DNA of 11,918 nucleotides, taken from positions 1 to 11,918 of the forward strand of contig CAYRXN010000306.1 of assembly GCA_964428275.1 (NCBI GenBank). The letters run 5' to 3'. Made by a program: the position numbers and the translations under genes. The notes beneath the pieces were generated by a model. That model was given only the letters and a program-made list of their open reading frames with translations. It was not told the origin of the DNA and did no database searches. Each line of letters opens with the position of its first letter. Positions within the stretch are counted from its first letter, which is position 1. This stretch comes from JALSRY01 sp964428275 (lineage in GTDB: Bacteria; Planctomycetota; Phycisphaerae; UBA1845; Fen-1342). Below are positions 6,511 through 11,918 of this stretch, piece by piece.

Positions 6511-7755
6511 ATGGAATCCACGATCACCAAGACCGGACGCGCATACCTGCGCTGGGCGCTGGCCGAGGGCGTGGGGCCGCTTGCGCTGAGTCGCATCCTG
6601 ATCCAGTTCGGCACCGTCGAGCAGGCCCTCGGTGCCACGGCGGCCGAGCTGGCCCGCATCAGGCGCATCGGCGAGAAGACCGCCGACCGGATCGCGCGCT
6701 CGCGCGATGCGGCCGACGTCGAGCGTGAAGTTGCGATCGCCGCCGAGCATGGCGTGCGGATCATCTGCCGCGAGGATGACGACTATCCGCCGGGGCTGCG
6801 GCAAATCCCGGACGCACCGATCGTGCTCTATGTCAAGGGGCAACTGCGGCCGACCGATGCCGTGGCGATCGCCGTGGTGGGTACGCGGCGATGCTCGATC
6901 TACGGTAGCGAACAGGCCCGGCGGTTCGGCGAGCTGCTGGCCGGGGCGGGGTTTACGGTCGTCAGCGGATTGGCGCGGGGAGTCGATGCGTTCGCCCACC
7001 ACGGCGCGGTGGACGCCGGCGGACGGTCGATCGCGGTGATGGGCCGCGGCCTGACGGAAATCTATCCGCCGGAAAACGAGGCCCTGGCTGCCAAGCTGCT
7101 CGACCACGGGGCCTGGATCAGCGAGCTGCCGATGGCGACGGCCGTTGCCCGCAACACGTTTCCCAGCCGCAACCGCATCATCGCCGGCATGTCGCTGGGC
7201 ACGCTCGTGATCGAGGCGCCCCGCCGCAGCGGGGCGCTCATCACGGCCCGGCTCGCCAGCGAGTACAACCGCGAGGTATTCGCGCTCCCCGGCCGCGCCC
7301 AGGACGTCGCTTCCGCCGGTACCAACGACCTGATCCGCCGCGGCTACGCCAAGCTCACGACCTGTCTGGAAGACATCCTCGAAGAGCTGGGCGAGGTCGG
7401 CGAGAAGCTGGCAGCGAACGCGCCGCCGCCGGCCGGTCGGGGTCAGGGTTCGTCCGTTCGTGGTGAAGGCCGGGCCGGCCCGGGAGGGGAAGGGAGTCCC
7501 GGCGGTTCCGGCGCGCCGCGCACGGGACCGAACGCCCTGGGCGAGTCTGGTTCCCCGGGGCCGCTGGCGCACCTCAGCGAAATCGAGAAGCGCGTTTACG
7601 AAGCGGTCGGCTACGATCCCGTGTTTCAGGATCTCGTGCTCGCCGCGACCGGCCTCCCGCCGGGCGAGGTTCTCGCCGCATTCACATCACTGGAGCTCAG
7701 GGGGCTGATCAAACGCCTGCCCGGCCAGCTCGTCGTGCGCGTCGGACACGCGTGA
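6511..7755 (+). CDS. dprA: DNA-processing protein DprA
   Basis: DprA binds incoming single-stranded DNA in natural transformation and loads RecA on it; it is widespread also outside known competent species. The 414 residues begin with a SAM/HhH-like region (ARIRRIGEKTADRIARS). The Rossmann-like core follows with VVGTRRCSIYG (from 122), SGLARGVDAFAH (from 152), IAVMGRGLTEIYPPEN, NTFPSRNRIIAG (about 215-226) and SGALITA (240-246), all hallmark DprA motifs. A Gly/Pro-rich linker of about 45 residues (roughly 307-351) leads to a C-terminal winged-helix domain (LSEIEKRVYEAVGYDPVFQD to LKxLPGQLVVRV). The ATG at 6511 has no clear ribosome binding site; a GTG at 6481 in frame would add ten residues without homology. 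The core assignment is certain. Competence itself cannot be judged from this window. Confidence 0.96.
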   Translation: MESTITKTGRAYLRWALAEGVGPLALSRILIQFGTVEQALGATAAELARIRRIGEKTADRIARSRDAADVEREVAIAAEHGVRIICREDDDYPPGLRQIPDAPIVLYVKGQLRPTDAVAIAVVGTRRCSIYGSEQARRFGELLAGAGFTVVSGLARGVDAFAHHGAVDAGGRSIAVMGRGLTEIYPPENEALAAKLLDHGAWISELPMATAVARNTFPSRNRIIAGMSLGTLVIEAPRRSGALITARLASEYNREVFALPGRAQDVASAGTNDLIRRGYAKLTTCLEDILEELGEVGEKLAANAPPPAGRGQGSSVRGEGRAGPGGEGSPGGSGAPRTGPNALGESGSPGPLAHLSEIEKRVYEAVGYDPVFQDLVLAATGLPPGEVLAAFTSLELRGLIKRLPGQLVVRVGHA

Positions 7756-7771
7756 CCCGAAGCGCGGGCGC

Positions 7772-7811
7772 CGCCGGCCCGTTACCGATGTGGGCTGGGT
7801 ATCGGCCGGCG
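7772..7811. terminator. Inverted repeat between convergent genes, possible two-way terminator
   Basis: Perfect 8-base arms (7772-7779 and 7804-7811) enclose 24 bases that can pair a little further. It sits between the dprA stop (7755) and the stop of the convergent thioredoxin/NHL gene (7818), where a shared terminator is expected. There is no T tract on either strand, so the call rests on position and symmetry. Confidence 0.4.
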
Positions 7812-7817
7812 ATCCAG

Positions 7818-9404
7818 CTACCGTGGCTCTTTCAGCCGAACGGGCAGCACGCGGGCCTTGCGCGTTGTCAGGTCGATGGCCACGATCCGATGGTGGTTCG
7901 TGTCGGCGACGTACACGGTCCCGCCGCCAACCGAGAGGCCGCCGGGCTCGTACAGCGCTCGCCCGTCGGCCGCGGCGATGCCCGCCGGCGCGACGCCGAA
8001 CCAGGTGGTCACGCGTTTCCGCTCGATGTCGATCCGCCGGAGGCGGTCGTTGAACGTGTCGGCCACGAGGAGCGTGTCACCGGCCAGCGCGACGCCCAGC
8101 GGGTGTTGAAACCGCGCTTCCCACCCCGCGCCGTCGCGGTCGCCAAACTCGAACAGTCCGCCGCGGCCGGCCAGCGTGCGCGTCTCGTCGCCGAGCCCGA
8201 GCTCGACCGTGCGAATCGACGAGATTTCCGAGTCGGCCACGAACAGCCGCGCACCGTCGGTCGCCAGCCCCGACGGCTGCGCGAAGGCGGCCGCGTCGTT
8301 CGGCCCGTCGATGCCCGCTTCGGTGCCGGTTCCGGCCAGCACGCGGACGCGGTCCTCTTTCAGGTCGAGCACCCATATCTGGTGGGTACCGGCCATCGCG
8401 ATGTACAACCGATCGCCCACGCGCGCGAGATCCCACGGCGAACTGAGCGCCGTTCGGGTTGCCGGCCCGTCGGCGCGGTAGTCGTGCGTCTGTTTGCCGG
8501 TGCCGGCGATGGTGCGCACGGCACGCTTGCGCAGGTCCACGTCCCGGATCGCGTGGTTCTCGGTGTCGGCGACGTAGAGATGCCTGCCGTCGTCCGAGAG
8601 CGCCAGTCCTTGCGGCTGGTGGAAGCGGGCGCTTTCGAACGTCCCGTCGCGCAGCCCCGGCCGCCCATCGCCGATGGTCGCCTGCACGCGACCGGCCAGG
8701 TCGGTCACCAGCACGCGATGGTGGCCGGTGTCGCTGATGAAAAGCCGCTTGCCGGGCGCATCGGCGAGCACTTTTCCGGGAAACTCGAGCAGGCCGGGCT
8801 CGAAGCCGGCCCGCTCGGGGCGGAAGCGCATCGGCTTGCCCAGCGTGCCCTTCTCGCGGTGCTCCGTGAGTAGGCGGCCGATTTCGCGGTCGAGCGTGTC
8901 GCGGTGTCCTTCGCCGGAGACGAACCCGACGATCATGCCCTCGGGGTCGATCAGGACCAGCGTCGGCCACGCGCGGACGGCGTAGGCGTTCCAGATCCTG
9001 AACTCGCTGTCCACCGCGACGGGGTGGCGGATGTCGTGCCGCAGGATCGCCTGGCGGATGTGGGCGGCGTCCTTCTCTTTGCTGAACTTGCCCGAGTGAA
9101 CGCCGATGACGACCAGCGGCTGGTCGTGATACTTTTCTTCGAGGTATTTCAGGTCGGGGAAGATGTGCATGCAGTTGATGCAGCAGTAGGTCCAGAAGTC
9201 GAGCAGCACGACCTGGCCGCGCAAGTCCTTGATCGTCAGGGGGGTGTCGGTGTTCAGCCACGCGTCGGCGCCGCGCAGCTCAGGAGCGTGGATTCGCTCC
9301 GGGGTCGGTTGTGCGTGCAAGAACGTGCCTCCGCCCCCGGCGATCAGCAGGATGGCCAGGTGCCGCCAGAGCCCCCGCCGGCGGGGGTCGAACGGGTCAT
9401 TCAT
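7818..9404 (-). CDS. Exported thioredoxin-like protein with six-bladed NHL propeller
   Basis: The 528-residue protein begins with a Sec signal peptide (basic RRR then LWRHLAILLIAGGGGTFLHA, cut near residue 31). The thioredoxin/TlpA-like domain spans about 45-165, with WTYCCINC (active CxxC = C75-C78) and the cis-proline loop AWPTLVLID. From about 200 to 520 there are six NHL repeats, recognisable as LFISDTGHHRVLVTD, LYVADTENHAIRDVD, LYIAMAGTHQIWVLD, LFVADSEISSIRTVE, LLVADTFNDRLRRID and VYVADTNHHRIVAID, making one six-bladed propeller. This is the NHLRC2-type architecture. It probably acts in the periplasm as a thiol-disulfide protein, the propeller binding a partner or ligand. The ATG at 9402-9404 was chosen because it overlaps the ferritin-like gene's stop by 8 bases (ATGAATGA), a coupling arrangement; it is the third gene of a minus-strand operon. 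Substrate unknown. Confidence 0.92.
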   Translation of the reverse strand: MNDPFDPRRRGLWRHLAILLIAGGGGTFLHAQPTPERIHAPELRGADAWLNTDTPLTIKDLRGQVVLLDFWTYCCINCMHIFPDLKYLEEKYHDQPLVVIGVHSGKFSKEKDAAHIRQAILRHDIRHPVAVDSEFRIWNAYAVRAWPTLVLIDPEGMIVGFVSGEGHRDTLDREIGRLLTEHREKGTLGKPMRFRPERAGFEPGLLEFPGKVLADAPGKRLFISDTGHHRVLVTDLAGRVQATIGDGRPGLRDGTFESARFHQPQGLALSDDGRHLYVADTENHAIRDVDLRKRAVRTIAGTGKQTHDYRADGPATRTALSSPWDLARVGDRLYIAMAGTHQIWVLDLKEDRVRVLAGTGTEAGIDGPNDAAAFAQPSGLATDGARLFVADSEISSIRTVELGLGDETRTLAGRGGLFEFGDRDGAGWEARFQHPLGVALAGDTLLVADTFNDRLRRIDIERKRVTTWFGVAPAGIAAADGRALYEPGGLSVGGGTVYVADTNHHRIVAIDLTTRKARVLPVRLKEPR

Positions 9405-9822
9405 CGAGCAGCTCGCGAATCTGGGCGACATGCTCGGACTCGATCGCGATCTGCGACCGGATGAACTCCTCGAGCGGCACGTCGCCTTCGACCTTCTTGA
9501 GCAGGTCCTGGTAGCAGCTCAGGGCGGCCTCCTCGAACGTGAGCGCCTGCTGGAGCGCCTCGGTCCCGGTCAGCGGTTTCGAGGGGCACGAGACGCAGAT
9601 GTCGAGCTTGGGCACGTGCCCGAGCGAGCGGATCTTGCGCGCCAGGATCTCGGCGTGCTCGATCGTCTCGCGAAAGGCCTCCTTGAGCACGCCGACGACC
9701 CGCAGGCGGTCCAGCCCGCGGACGGCGTTGCGCAGGTGCAGATAGCGCGTCGCGGCTTCGACCTCTTCCGCGAACGCCCGGTTCAGTTCCTGGACGATTT
9801 CCTCGGTACTCAGCGGACTCAA
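9397..9822 (-). CDS. Small ferritin-like diiron protein with CxxC loop
   Basis: This 141-residue protein has the four-helix ferritin/rubrerythrin pattern. Helix A has AEEVEAATRYLHLRN (ligand candidate E20), helix B ETIEHAEILARKI (E52, H56), helix C TFEEAALSCYQDLL (E97 or E98), and helix D IESEHVAQI (E128, H131). Such proteins oxidise or store iron or destroy peroxide. The B-C loop carries CVSC (C76, C79), not usual in bacterioferritin. The B-helix spacing is E-T-I-E-H, not the normal ExxH. No ATG fits: the ATG just upstream runs into a stop, and the TTG at 9820-9822 has GGAG six bases before it. The stop overlaps the next gene and the DtxR-like regulator ends 44 bases upstream. Ferritin-like superfamily is secure; subfamily is open. 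Confidence 0.85.
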   Translation of the reverse strand: MSPLSTEEIVQELNRAFAEEVEAATRYLHLRNAVRGLDRLRVVGVLKEAFRETIEHAEILARKIRSLGHVPKLDICVSCPSKPLTGTEALQQALTFEEAALSCYQDLLKKVEGDVPLEEFIRSQIAIESEHVAQIRELLDE

Positions 9823-9866
9823 ACCATGCTCCGTTCTGACAAGCGCTCGGACGCTGCGCCGAGCGG

Positions 9867-10391
9867 CTAGGACTCGTTCACGTCGCGGGCCATGCACTTT
9901 TCCACGCAGGTCGGACAGGCCTGGGGATCGCTCCCGCACGACTGCTCGAAGTTTTGCCAGCGGGCGAGAAAATCGCGCACGATCGCATCGTGCGAATCCA
10001 CGAAGCGGAAGAACGCGACCAGCCGCCGGGCGGTTTCGTTGCTGGTCAGGTGCTCCAGCTTGCACGCGTCGATCTCGGCCTGTTCCGGGCTGACGCCCAG
10101 CACCTCGGCAAACAGCCGCTCGATCAGTCGCCGTTTGGTCTTGACCGCATCGACCAGCCGCTGGCCCTTTTCCGACAGCCGCAGGTGGCGGTTCTCGTCC
10201 TGGAGAACCAGTCCGGCCTCCTTCATGGGCTTGAGCGAGATCGAGACGCTGCCGCGGGTGATGTTGAGCTGCCGGGCAATGTCCGACACACGCGCGTAAC
10301 CGAGCCGGCTCACGAGGTCGTCCACCGCCATCAGGTGGTGGGCGGCGCTGTGGCTGATGACGTTCTGCTCGAATTCCTTCCACGTATCCAT
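9867..10391 (-). CDS. DtxR-family metal-dependent repressor with Cys-rich tail
   Basis: The 174-residue protein has an N-terminal winged helix-turn-helix (about 34-72: VSDIARQLNITRGSVSISLK, then GLVLQDENRHLRLSEKG). The DtxR/IdeR/MntR dimerisation and metal-binding domain follows (RLIERLFAEVLGV, DACKLEHLTSNET). Family members bind Fe2+ or Mn2+ and then repress metal-uptake or storage genes. The primary-site ligands of DtxR (C102, E105, H106) match C110, E113 and H114, so this is iron-type by that signature. DtxR M10 aligns near H18. Of the ancillary site, E83 is kept (E91), but H79 and H98 align with R87 and E106. There is no SH3-like third domain; instead a short tail carries C152, C159, C162 and C166. 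GGAG lies six bases before the ATG. It heads the operon, so autoregulation is likely but not shown. Confidence 0.9.
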   Translation of the reverse strand: MDTWKEFEQNVISHSAAHHLMAVDDLVSRLGYARVSDIARQLNITRGSVSISLKPMKEAGLVLQDENRHLRLSEKGQRLVDAVKTKRRLIERLFAEVLGVSPEQAEIDACKLEHLTSNETARRLVAFFRFVDSHDAIVRDFLARWQNFEQSCGSDPQACPTCVEKCMARDVNES

Positions 10392-10423
10392 GCTCGGCTC
10401 CGGGCGAGTATGCGTGCAACCTG

Positions 10424-10432
10424 ATTATAGCA
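10424..10432 (-). promoter_or_regulatory. Extended -10 promoter of the regulator operon
   Basis: Read on the minus strand this is TGC-TATAAT: a perfect -10 hexamer at 10424-10429 with the TG extension at 10431-10432. No good -35 is seen at 16-18 bases. The start should be near 10418, giving a leader of about 27 bases to the ATG at 10391. The start region holds AGGTT, one half of the DtxR operator, but the second half is poor. Confidence 0.65.
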
Positions 10433-10451
10433 GAATCGTGTTGCCGGATGC

Positions 10452-10483
10452 CCCCCGTGACCGGGCGCAGCGCCCGCCGGGGG
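10452..10483. repeat. GC palindrome between divergent promoters
   Basis: An inner perfect 15-base palindrome (10462-10476, centre A10469) is flanked by an outer 6-bp pair (10452-10457 with 10478-10483). It lies between the minus-strand promoter at 10424-10432 and the plus-strand -10 at 10507-10512. It may be an operator or a structured leader element. There is no T tract, and it does not resemble a known DtxR box. Confidence 0.45.
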
Positions 10484-10503
10484 CGTGCCGGGGCCGGGCG
10501 ACG

Positions 10504-10512
10504 TGGTATCAT
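10504..10512 (+). promoter_or_regulatory. Possible extended -10 promoter of the lipoprotein gene
   Basis: TATCAT at 10507-10512 is preceded by TGG, as in extended -10 promoters. No convincing -35 hexamer was found at the expected distance. A start near 10519 would give a leader of about 155 bases before the lipoprotein ATG, long enough to hold the short reading frame at 10579. Confidence 0.35.
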
Positions 10513-10578
10513 GGGCTTCGTCCGGCCCCGTCGGGGAGCCGGCGGGGGCAACTCCGGTATCCGGGGAGGACTGTCGCG

Positions 10579-10620
10579 ATGTACGAGAACCGGAAAACCG
10601 GCGCCGAGCCGCCGGGGTGA
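10579..10620 (+). CDS. Possible 13-codon leader peptide before the lipoprotein
   Basis: A short frame reads MYENRKTGAEPPG. GGGGAGG at 10563-10569 lies nine bases before its ATG, a strong ribosome binding site that otherwise serves nothing. It ends 54 bases before the lipoprotein start. It could be a regulatory leader peptide or a chance frame. Confidence 0.25.
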   Translation: MYENRKTGAEPPG

Positions 10621-10674
10621 GGCGGTGGTGGTGCGCGCCGACCGGATTGTGACGGCAAGACGAGGAGAAAACCC

Positions 10675-11310
10675 ATGATGCGGCACACAAGACGATTCGT
10701 ATGTTGGAGCAGCGCCGTGTTGCTGCTGGCGGTCGGCGGTTGCGCCGAGTGGCTGGAGAGTCTCAACAACCAGGACGATCCGCTCTGGATGGGCTGCGGT
10801 CAGTTGTGCCTGCACGATCGCTACTGCCGCGCTCACCCCCTCGAGTGCGGCGAGCAGCCCGAGAACAACCTCGACCTTATGCGCATGGCGGAGGGGATCG
10901 TGTGGGCCGACTACCCTGACGCGATGCTGATCGAGGTGCACGGAGTGCCATCGAGCGGCGCCGCGAACACCGCGGACGACGTGGACCAGTGGGGGTTCAT
11001 TTTCGCCGAGGACCCGCAGTCGCCGACGACCGGGACGGTTACGCTGGAGTTCCGTGATGGCGAGTTCACCGACCCCGTGCTGATGAGTCAGCCGTGGGCG
11101 GGGACGGTCTACGAGCGACTCCCGCAGACGCTTACGCTCGCCGATGCCGTGGCGGTGGTTCGTGACGCGGGCTACGCGGCCCCCTTCGCGGAGGTCGTGA
11201 TCCGCAAACCGCTGACCTGGCCGATGCCCGACGAGGCCTTCTATGCGCTGCTGATCGAGGGGCAGTACGTCCTGGTCGGCGCCGAGAGCGGCGCGCTGAT
11301 CGAGGACTGA
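10675..11310 (+). CDS. Predicted Cys-rich lipoprotein of unknown function
   Basis: The 211-residue protein has a lipoprotein signal: basic MMRHTRRF, hydrophobic SSAVLLLAV and a lipobox VGGC with the lipidated Cys at 23. Mature sequence begins CAEWLESLNNQDDP, so it is predicted to be anchored in a membrane facing the periplasm. Shortly after is a cysteine cluster (MGCGQLCLHDRYCRAHPLEC), five Cys in about 20 residues, followed by a mainly beta, acidic body (TLEFRDGEFTDPVLM, VVIRKPLTWPM) ending EDED-like (IED). No family is recognised. GGAG at 10663-10666 precedes the ATG at 10675; a second ATG at 10678 is possible. It is divergent from the metal-regulator operon and could share its control region, but this is only positional. 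Confidence 0.85.
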   Translation: MMRHTRRFVCWSSAVLLLAVGGCAEWLESLNNQDDPLWMGCGQLCLHDRYCRAHPLECGEQPENNLDLMRMAEGIVWADYPDAMLIEVHGVPSSGAANTADDVDQWGFIFAEDPQSPTTGTVTLEFRDGEFTDPVLMSQPWAGTVYERLPQTLTLADAVAVVRDAGYAAPFAEVVIRKPLTWPMPDEAFYALLIEGQYVLVGAESGALIED

Positions 11311-11604
11311 GCGCCTCTGCCGAGATCCGCGCTCCGCGGGCGGGAAAGAAGGCGCGGTGCGGATTCCCACACGCCGCCGGCGCCAAATCGCGCAGCGTGG
11401 TTGAGAGGGCGCTGCGGAACCAGGTGGGGCAAAATCCGCGACTGCGTGTGGATTTTCGCGGCCGGAGCCGCCAACCGGGACGCGGGTGCGTTTAGCGCCT
11501 CGGATCGGGGCCTGCGAGCCGGCGTGACGCTGCGCGGTGGCAGACGCCGGGGCGGCTGTGTCCGCAGACGGCAGGTGCGGTGGTCCTGAAAGAAACCGCT
11601 CACC
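11311..11604. other. Non-coding region between the lipoprotein and the gdhA promoter
   Basis: No gene is supported in these 294 bases. They hold a small CCGCG/CGCGG hairpin just after the lipoprotein stop (11327-11339), a CCACACGC block (11367-11374) whose reverse copy GCGTGTGG lies at 11444-11451, and an AAAATCC/GGATTTT inverted repeat at 11431-11456. These lie about 150-240 bases before the sigma54 promoter, where activator sites are expected. Confidence 0.4.
11431..11456. promoter_or_regulatory. Candidate activator site (inverted repeat) upstream of gdhA
   Basis: AAAATCC at 11431-11437 and GGATTTT at 11450-11456 are perfect inverted arms 12 bases apart. It is a rare AT-containing block in very GC-rich DNA, about 150 bases before the -24 element, as is usual for enhancer-binding proteins. 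It does not match the enterobacterial NtrC site. Binding protein unknown. Confidence 0.3.
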
Positions 11605-11619
11605 TGGCACGCCGTTTGC
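11605..11619 (+). promoter_or_regulatory. Sigma54 (RpoN) -24/-12 promoter of gdhA
   Basis: TGGCAC at 11605-11610, five bases, then TTGC at 11616-11619 match the sigma54 consensus fully, with exactly ten bases between the invariant GG and GC. Transcription should begin near 11630, about 120 bases before gdhA. Sigma54 promoters need an ATP-hydrolysing activator, and the downstream gene assimilates ammonium, so nitrogen control is likely. Confidence 0.7.
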
Positions 11620-11637
11620 CCGACGGGGGCGTATCGT

Positions 11638-11660
11638 GCGTCCCTCACAGGGGGGGACGC
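11638..11660 (+). repeat. Hairpin near the 5' end of the gdhA leader
   Basis: A perfect 7-bp stem (11638-11644 with 11654-11660) with a 9-base loop would form within the first 30 bases of the sigma54 transcript. It may protect the mRNA end. No known riboswitch was recognised in the leader. Confidence 0.35.
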
Positions 11661-11750
11661 GGAGAAACCTCGCCTAATGGTAGTCTCAGGGGCGTTTTCA
11701 CGGCGCTGAACGAGCTAGAAGGTTCTGGATTCTTTCCAGGGAGTGCAACG

Positions 11751-11918
11751 ATGTCGAACTTTGTGCAGGAGTTTATGGAAGGCGTGATCGCCAAGAACCC
11801 CGCGGAGAAGGAGTTCCACCAGGCGGTCCACGAAGTGGTCGAGTCGCTGGAACTGGTGCTCGAGCGCCATCCCGAGTTCCGCAAGGCCAAGATCCTCGAG
11901 CGGATCGTCGAGCCCGAG
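11751..11918 (+). CDS. gdhA: NADP-type glutamate dehydrogenase, N-terminal part (cut by window end)
   Basis: Glutamate dehydrogenase forms glutamate from 2-oxoglutarate and ammonium with NADPH in the cytoplasm, as a homohexamer. Only the first 56 residues are present (MSNFVQEFMEGVIAKNPAEK and onward). They follow the N-terminal pattern of bacterial GdhA: 'K-x-P-x-E-x-E-F-x-Q-A-V-x-E-V' then 'NP/HPEFRKAKILERIVEPE', equivalent to the 'LLERLVEPER' stretch before the catalytic domain. Catalytic residues lie beyond the window. AGGGAG at 11738-11743 is seven bases before the ATG and is partly covered by a small CTGGA/TCCAG hairpin (11725-11739). Its own sigma54 promoter lies about 130 bases upstream. 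Cofactor preference is inferred from the family, not seen. Confidence 0.9.
   Translation, partial: MSNFVQEFMEGVIAKNPAEKEFHQAVHEVVESLELVLERHPEFRKAKILERIVEPE

Noticed and set aside
5362..7572. Minus-strand open frame (736 codons) opposite the unknown gene and dprA
   Set aside because: It covers the well-supported dprA core and has Arg/Pro/Ala-rich composition without motifs.
7752..8873. Plus-strand open frame opposite the Trx-NHL gene
   Set aside because: The minus strand shows six clear NHL repeats there; the plus frame has no recognisable motif.
10400..10423. DtxR-type operator at the regulator promoter
   Set aside because: Only one half (AGGTT) resembles the consensus; the other half does not, so it was not listed as an operator.
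9823..11610. N-terminal extension of the ferritin-like frame to 11610
   Set aside because: The extension runs through the regulator gene and the antisense of the lipoprotein with no homology. The TTG at 9822 with GGAG before it is the sensible start.
11631..11750. Riboswitch in the gdhA leader
   Set aside because: Hairpins exist but no conserved core of a known class (for example the glutamine riboswitch) was recognised.

Overview
The window is GC-rich, tightly packed bacterial DNA. Gene styles suggest a planctomycete or close relative: a Trx-NHL secreted protein, short secreted or membrane proteins without close recognisable families, several non-ATG starts, and genes with weak or no Shine-Dalgarno sequence. 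This placement is an inference, because there is no rRNA or other marker gene in the window. Nothing looks like a phage, insertion sequence, CRISPR array or tRNA. The layout reads as ordinary chromosome with some unusual gene contents.

Left part, plus strand (1-2584). The window opens inside the C-terminal end of a membrane transporter, probably of the neurotransmitter:sodium symporter (NSS) type. It overlaps by ATGA with a 76-residue single-span protein that looks like a transporter small subunit. After a hairpin comes a two-gene unit: a GT4-like glycosyltransferase that may be read from a nearly leaderless mRNA, overlapping by ATGA with a small membrane protein carrying a TPR-like tail.

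Centre, plus strand (2633-7755). A clear sigma70-type promoter drives clpC, the AAA+ unfoldase of the ClpCP protease, which ends at a strong hairpin. A second promoter drives an unrecognised 324-residue protein, followed by dprA (DNA processing protein A).

Right part, minus strand (10429 down to 7818). A perfect extended -10 promoter drives three genes: a DtxR-family metal-dependent regulator with an extra four-cysteine tail, a small ferritin-like diiron protein with a CxxC loop, and an exported thioredoxin/NHL-propeller protein translationally coupled to it. This is the most interesting unit. It looks like a metal- and redox-responsive operon.

Right end, plus strand (10507-11918). A Cys-rich lipoprotein is divergent from the regulator operon. 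A roughly 440-base intergenic region follows, holding a near-ideal sigma54 (-24/-12) promoter. Downstream is the start of gdhA, NADP-type glutamate dehydrogenase, cut by the window end. This implies nitrogen-responsive control of gdhA.
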